From assembly GCA_963678675.1 (NCBI GenBank), contig OY783200.1:19854190-19918189 (forward strand): a stretch of 64,000 nucleotides of DNA. Direction: 5' to 3'. Origin of the DNA: Xiphydria camelus. Taxonomy: Eukaryota > Arthropoda > Insecta > Hymenoptera > Xiphydriidae. The notes under the pieces were generated by a model. That model ran no database searches. It saw nothing but the letters and a program-made list of their open reading frames with translations, and was not told the DNA's origin. Each line of letters begins with the position of its first letter. Position 1 is the first letter of the stretch. Made by a program: the position numbers and the translations under genes. Of this stretch, positions 58,207 to 64,000 are shown piece by piece.

Positions 58207-58678
58207 AACTAGACCTCCCCCTCTCTAACCCCACCCCGATTAATTTCGCTTTCGATAGGTGACATCACGCATGCAGGTTGGGCTTGATTGCATTCGATAC
58301 CCCCTTTTTGATACCCCCTCCCTAACCTCACCGCGAGCAACCTCGCTTTCGATAGGCGACGTCACGCATGCAGGTTAGGCTTGATTGCATTCGATACCCC
58401 CTTTTTGATACCCCCTCCCTAGCCTCACCGCGAGCAACCTCGCTTTCGATAGGCGACGTCACGCATGCAGGTTAGGCTTGATTGCATTCGATACTCCCTT
58501 TTTGATAGCCCCTCCCTAACTTCACCGCGAGCAACCTCGCTTTCGATAGGCGACGTCACGCATGCAGGTTAGGCTTGATTGCATTCGATACTCCCTTTTT
58601 GATACCCCCTCCCTAACCTCACCGCGAGCAACCTCGCTTTCGATAGGCGACGTCACGCATGCAGGTTAGGCTTGACTC
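58207..58678. repeat. 97-bp tandem repeat, about five copies
   Basis: TTGATTGCATTCGATAC recurs at 58284, 58381, 58478 and 58575, and its start again at 58672, always 97 bp apart. Each unit also has GACGTCACGCATGCAGGTTA and CGCTTTCGATAGGC. The first copy is diverged, the inner three nearly identical. ACGTCA and GCATGC words give each unit short palindromes. It directly precedes the polymerase region. Confidence 0.9.
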
Positions 58679-59403
58679 GGACAATCTCGCTTTCGACACC
58701 CCCGCGCCTCGCGTGTTCCCATTTTCCGACTTCGCCTGCGGCGATGTGAAATTTGGAAAGGTGTGCGTGACGTCACAGGAATTTTCCTCAGCGTTTTATC
58801 ATGTAGCAAGATCATTTTCGCGTATTCCCATTCTCCGACTTCGCCCGCGGCGATAATCATTTTTGGAAACTGCATGCGTGCCGGCAAGCCTCGCCCATCA
58901 CCGTCCCCGGCACGGTAATCCCCTCATAGGTATCAAATTTCACAATCAATTTGGAAATGGCAGCGGGGCGAGAACCGCGGTGATGTGGAATTTAGAAAGG
59001 CGATGTCGCAGGAATACCGCGTATGTGATCAATTTGGAAAGTGCATGCGCGACGTCGTCGCAATTTCCTCCCGAAATATCATCGCGACAAACAATTTTTA
59101 CCATAATTTCCCCCGGAATTTGGAACGTGCATGCGCAGTTTTCGGTGAAAAATACGTGACGATAGGCAGATCGGAATCAACGTGAAATACCTATTACTGC
59201 ATGGAAATATTGTTCGGGTCAATTTAGAAACCGCGTACGTGCGTGATTTGGAAAGTACACACACAACGTCACCGCAATTTCCACTCGAAATATCATCGCG
59301 GTAAACAAATTTTACTGCAATTTTTCTCCGGAATACGACTTCCTTAAATACCATATGTCGTCGCACTCATGCTACCAGTCACATTTCGCGTTTGAAAAAC
59401 ATC
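58679..59403. other. Upstream region of the polymerase with degenerate repeats
   Basis: Imperfect repeats of CCGACTTCGCC(T/C)GCGGCGAT and of ATTTGGAAA(C/G)TGCATGCG(T/C) occur at 58725-58890 and again, spread out, to 59290. No gene. It may be the promoter or terminal region of the polymerase-bearing element. Confidence 0.45.
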
Positions 59404-62310
59404 ATGTCTTCCGGGCTGTGCAAGAAAATCGTGAACGTTCATCACCAGGCTCTCGAGCTCACCGCTCGTAAAAGAGTTAATCCCGCCGAGATCACGCAGT
59501 GGATCCAACATGGGACCGAGAATTTGCGGTTACTCGGTCAATTGATGCGCCTAGAGGGAACGTCGGTATCTGTCAAACAAAGATACTTGGCCGCCATTCG
59601 ACAAGTGAAGAGCTACAACCGGAAATTCAGGAGCTTGCTTGTGAGCGGTGGGCGTCTGGGTGCACGCGAGCAGAGACGCAGCGATCGAGTCTCGTGGGAG
59701 GACATTCAGTCAGCGTTCAACGGACGTATCCGCACCGGAGTGGTCGTCAATCTGCGAAATTTGGATCCCGCGGCTTTCCTCCAGGATACACTGGCGCTCT
59801 TCATCCCACGCATCAAAAACGCGCTCAAGAAGGAGCACGCCCTGAAGGTGAATGCCGTGTTGGAGGGCGAGTACAGCATCAAGACCTTCGCCACGAAGAA
59901 TGCTCTAATCATGCAGACCACCGATCTGAAGCAGTGGTTCGCCGAGAATGTGCAGGATCACATTCTCAGCCAGATGGACGAGTTCCAGGAGCGAGACTCG
60001 GGTTGGACGCTACGGGTGTTGATCAATTTGACCGTCAACGTCAACCGGTACAACCCCATGAGGGGCAGATCTTACCTGGAACTTCCAGAGTTCATCAAGA
60101 AGAAAGAAGCGTGCGTCAATGTGAAGAACACAGACAACCAGTGTCCTGCATCCTGCTGATCGTGATTCAAACCGTGTGTCAAAGTATAAACCGTATGAGA
60201 GTGAATTTAACTTTGTGGGGATAGACTTCCCAGTGGTGCCGCAAGAAGTCCCAAAGTTCGAGAAGCAGAATGACGTTTCAGTCAACGTATATATTCTGCT
60301 GAAACAGAAGGAAAAATTTGTGGTCACCCCTATCTACGTTACGTCACACAAAAAGGACGCACAGGTAAATCTCCTCATGATCCAAGGCCACCACGTCGAT
60401 GAGGAGTCGGATGAGGGTGTGAACGAGGACAACGATGACGACGACGACGAAACGCCCACCGTGTACCACTACGTCTGGATCAAAAACCTCTCTAGACTAG
60501 TCAGCGCACAACTTTCACGGAAGAAGAGAAAGAAGTACATCTGCGATCGCTGCCTCCACTACTTCAACAGCTTCGAAGAATTGGGTGCTCACGAAATCGA
60601 TTGCAGCCAGATGAACAAGTGCAAAGTCAAATTACCTGCACCGATGCACAGCAAGCTGAAGTTCAAGAACTTCCACTTCAAGGAGAGAGTGCCTTTCATC
60701 GTGTACGCCGACTTCGAGTGCCTCCTGAAGAGTGTGGAACAACAGCAGATGAGCAGGACGACAGTGTGTCAAGTGCACGAACCTTTCAGCGTGGGATATT
60801 ACGTGAGGTGCAGCTATGACAACACGTTGTCCCGTTACTGCAGCTTTCGAGGTCCGAAACCCGCCGAATGGTTCGCACGCGAACTCTTGGTGCTGGCCGA
60901 GCAGATCGAAGGAGTCTTCAAGAAGCTCGTGTCCATGCAGCCGCTCACGGTGGAGCAGGAGAGGGCTTTCCGCGGCTCCAGCAACTGCCACATCTGCGAG
61001 AAGCCGCTGAGTGCGAAGAGAGTTCGAGACCACTGCCACCTCACCGGCAGATACAGAGAGGTGGCAGTGGTCTCGAATCGAAGATCACCAGGAGCGAGTT
61101 CCCGCTGATCCCGGTCGAGCAGTTTGATCTGCTGAGGAGGAAGAGGGTCTTCCCCTACGAGTTCCTCGATGTGTGGGAAAAGCTGGACGCCGGGGAGTTG
61201 CCAACCAAGGAGCAATTCCATAGCAACCTGAATAGCAGCGACATCTCCGACGAGGATTACGAGCACGCCTGGAGGGTCTGGCACGAGTTCAACATCGAGA
61301 CCCTGGGTGAGTACGCGGACCTCTACCTGAAGACCGACGTCCTGCTGCTGGCCGACATCTTCGAAAACTTTCGTGACAACTGCCTCGAAGCGTACGGTCT
61401 GGATCCGGCCCATTACTACACCACACCCGGCCTCGCGTGGGACGCCATGCTCAAATATACTGGGATCGAGTTGCAACTGCTCGCCGACATTGACATGCTC
61501 ACGTTCGTTGAGCGGGGCATCCGAGGCGGTGTCAGTCAGTGCAGCAACCGTTACGCCCGAGCCAACAACCAGTACATGAGGGACTACAATCCCGAAGAGG
61601 AGACGAAGTACCTCATGTACTACGACGTGAACAACTTGTACGGCTGGGCGATGACGCAACATCTCCCGTACGGTGGCTTCGAGTGGGTGGAGAATCTCGA
61701 TGACGACTTCCAGTGGATGTGCCCGATGACTCGCCCATCGGATACATACTGGAGGTGGACTTAGACTACCCGGAAGCCATCCACGACGCCCACCGAGACC
61801 TGCCGTTGTGTCCCGAGCAGATGAAGCCACCGGGCTCGAAGGAGTCCAAGCTTCTAACGACGTTGTTCCCGAAATCGCGGTACGTTATCCACTACCGCAA
61901 CCTCAGGCAAGCTCTCGAGCACGGTCTGCGGCTCACCAACATCCGCAGAGCCCTGAAGTTCGACCAATCACCGTGGCTCAAGAGCTATATAGATCTGAAC
62001 AGCGGTATGAGGAAACGAGCCCGCAATGAGTTTGAGAAAAACTTATTCAAACTCATGAACAACGCGGTGTTCGGCAAGACGATGGAGAACGTACGCAAAC
62101 GTGTTGACGTCAAACTCATAATCAAGTGGAAGGGCAGATACGGTGCTGAGTTACTCATTGCCAAGCCCAACTTCCATAACCGAGTCGTTTTCGCGGAAAA
62201 CCTCGTAGCCGTGCAACTCAGCAAGATCGAAGTTTTGCTGAATAAGCCGATCTACGTGGGGTTCTGCGCATTCGACTTGTCGAAGACTTGCGTTTACGAG
62301 TTTATCTCAA
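59404..62310 (+). pseudogene. Protein-primed family B DNA polymerase, Polinton/adintovirus type, decayed
   Basis: Start ATG 59404. The N-terminal part carries the RIRTGVVVNLRNLDP, FQERDSGWTL and YNPMRG blocks typical of these insect elements. A frameshift near 60137 leads to the part with a Cys-x2-Cys finger (CDRCLHYF), the exonuclease motif YADFECLL and an endonuclease VII-like HCHLTGRYR. At about 61043-61090 an internal deletion removes roughly 100 residues. After it come [10 protein letters not shown] (motif A) and, past another frameshift at about 61713-61730, KLMNNAVFGKTMEN (motif B). Homology ends near 62305, before the catalytic YxDTD of motif C. It would have copied the element genome in a protein-primed reaction. 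No integrase, packaging ATPase or capsid gene lies nearby. Confidence 0.85.
61023..61077. repeat. Exact 20-bp inverted repeat at the polymerase deletion junction
   Basis: 61023-61042 (TTCGAGACCACTGCCACCTC) and 61058-61077 are exact complements around a 15-nt loop. The right arm is not polymerase sequence: it replaces the residues expected after HCHLTGRYR and is an inverse copy of the bases just upstream. Confidence 0.9.
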
Positions 62311-64000
62311 ACTTTATTAATCTTTTACGGCTTAATTTCGCGTCAGAAAAAAAAATAAAAAACACGTCCCAAATTTGTTTACGTGCTCAATCCATTTACG
62401 ATGTAAAAAATATGTGCAAGTTCCCTATTATACCTAGAATAAGTATACCTACCAAGAATAAATATATAGTCTTCTTTACACCTGGTATAAAGCACAAGCG
62501 TTTTACAAGATACATATTTGCATGGGATAACTATTCCAGGAATAAGGGTTGGCCACCCACAATTATTTTTAGGTTGGTAGTAAGAAGTACGTACTTAGTC
62601 CAGTCATTGAAGTCCTGAATTAGAAGTCAATATGAAGTCAAACGTGTTGAACTTTATAATTATGTATTATAAATTGTGTTAAAGATGAATCTGAAAATTC
62701 TATTTCTCCTCCTCTTTCCCTTCATTAAGTATGAATTCTAAGACAATAAACCATTAACCCATTCTAGTGGTACTTTTTACAATAAAAGAGGTATTGCACA
62801 AATCTAAAATTCTAAAGTAACACTACTAACTCATATCAATACCACTAACATTAGAAGAAGCAACTCGCGTATTGAATACGTATTTTATTAAAACTAGTGG
62901 CATTTGTACCGCAGCTGTCAAGGATCCTTCACAATATAATCATAGGTATTAGTAACCATTGTTAACGCACATTGAAGGTAATTAGTTTCGAATTAGAAGA
63001 AAATGAAAGGAAACGTGAAATTTTGAAACTTGAACTTTTCCTGTCCCACCTACATCCATAGTTTCGTAATTTCAACGATACAGTTAGTATTCAAATTGCA
63101 AGTTGAATCACGACATATTAATCGTAAAGAAAATGTCGTTATTTTATTAAGTGCAAACCTGATTGTATTTATTTTCATTTATCATAAATGAAAAAAATTA
63201 GTTGCCATTTTCAATAGCTTCCTACTACAGAGAACGCATGAGATGTCGTGAATCCACGACATCGACTCCCAGCCCGGCAACTTGAACGCTGCGCTATCGA
63301 CACAGAGTACGCAGAGGCGATAGTAGAGAAGGAAACTCATAGACAAGGACTCACGCCGAAAGGCCACGAAAACACCCGAGAAGCACCGACTACCAACTTC
63401 TTCCCTCGCACGAAAAACGAAATTCTAAAGGGTCGCGGTCGGTTCGCTACACGCGGCAGGAGAAGCAAAAGCAGTGCAGACGTATACATTCATCTCTGTC
63501 GGTCAGGACCGTCACCAATTATTCTCCCCCTTTCTCATATCTCGTAAAGTAGAGCAAATACGGGAAAATGTCAGAGGAACTTTTTTTCCAAACAATAGAA
63601 GTAACAATATGAAATGAAAAAAAAATTATACTAACCGCATGAAAATTGCAGTAAAAAACTTCAACAATCGAAATTATTAGTTTAAGCAGTCGTAAAAAAA
63701 AATTTATCTCTGACATAAAAGTCTACATTTCTACAAACATTTTTAAAAAAACATTAAAATTGGTTAATTCTTAAGGCCACAGTAAATTGTTATTTACCTT
63801 AACCCCTTTGCAACGCTCTAACGGTTGAACAACGCGACATAATGGAAAAATTCACTGAACCTTTTTTATTTCTTATTTTCGCCTCTACATTTTTCATTTT
63901 AACTATTTTTCGATTTTTTTCGTCCTTCTAGAGATATACGCGAACCACGTGATTTTCGGGATTAATTTATTTATTTACTCACTTTGCCGGGGATTCTCGG
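62311..64000. other. Intergenic, no gene seen
   Basis: AT-rich beyond the polymerase. 63241-63300, read on the - strand, has weak similarity to a tRNA-like A box (TAGCGCAGCGTTC) but no good B box. TTAACCCCTTTGCAACG at 63800 looks like a single piggyBac-like end whose partner lies outside the window. The 99-codon frame at 63248 has no motif. Confidence 0.4.

Noticed and set aside
58207..58678. CRISPR array
   Set aside because: The 97-bp period is a continuous tandem repeat without unique spacers, in a eukaryotic setting.
59499..60224. Long second frame (241 codons) overlapping the polymerase N-terminus
   Set aside because: It is the +1 shadow of the polymerase frame, which carries the conserved blocks. 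Its own product is a low-complexity Arg/Gly/Ser-rich stretch.
60835..61830. 331-codon - strand frame across the polymerase
   Set aside because: Antisense shadow of a GC-rich coding region. No motif; the + strand carries the motif A block and exonuclease blocks.

Overview
The window is eukaryotic, AT-rich and intron-bearing. It reads as an insect genome: a metazoan PPM1H-type phosphatase, a Pelle-type kinase fragment and a Mad/R-Smad fragment, a THAP domain, a DUF4806-like domain, and a dense load of Tc1/mariner, hAT-like, piggyBac-like and PIF/Harbinger-like repeats. I could not settle the order; Hymenoptera is a guess only. No rRNA, CRISPR or bacterial operon is present.

Layout. 1-22 kb holds no conserved gene. 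It is repeat debris, GC-rich islands and several inverted-repeat elements. The largest (9778-13013) carries an apparently intact single-exon gene for a 59-residue secreted cysteine peptide, with its own TATA box and polyA signal. 22.7-31.9 kb carries a + strand gene of about ten exons that I do not recognise. Splice phases agree from exon to exon except at one point near 25450. It predicts an N-terminal membrane-anchor region and a long Ser/Pro/Thr-rich tail. 34.1-43.4 kb carries a complete six-exon PPM1H-like PP2C phosphatase on the - strand (479 aa, every splice phase consistent). The 44-50 kb stretch has a solo LTR with target duplication, a DUF4806-like exon, the 3' end of an unrecognised four-exon gene, a THAP-domain start exon hit by a Tc1 derivative, and two phase-matched terminal exons.

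50-54 kb is transposon territory (a 637-bp TTA-flanked element and a 948-bp hAT-like element with near-perfect 8-bp target duplication). 54.1-55.2 kb is a patchwork on the - strand: two tandem partial Pelle kinase copies, one with a retained 94-bp intron, running directly into a broken Mad MH2 fragment. At about 55.2 kb this abuts the 3' part of a retroelement: the C-terminus of an envelope-like membrane protein, an unfamiliar acidic tryptophan-rich ORF, a polypurine tract and an 822-bp LTR. A retropepsin fragment follows, then a 97-bp tandem repeat (about five copies), then a decayed protein-primed family B DNA polymerase of Polinton/adintovirus type (59404-62310). That polymerase has two frameshifts, an internal deletion whose junction is an exact 20-bp snap-back inverted repeat, and a 3' truncation that removes the catalytic YxDTD motif.

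How it fits together: host genes are sparse (PPM1H-like, the unknown membrane gene, the THAP/DUF4806 neighbourhood) and their introns are filled with palindromic elements nested in one another. The most interesting candidates are the peptide gene carried between long terminal inverted repeats, the extra ORF next to the retroelement LTR, the Pelle/Mad patchwork, and the polymerase deletion scar.
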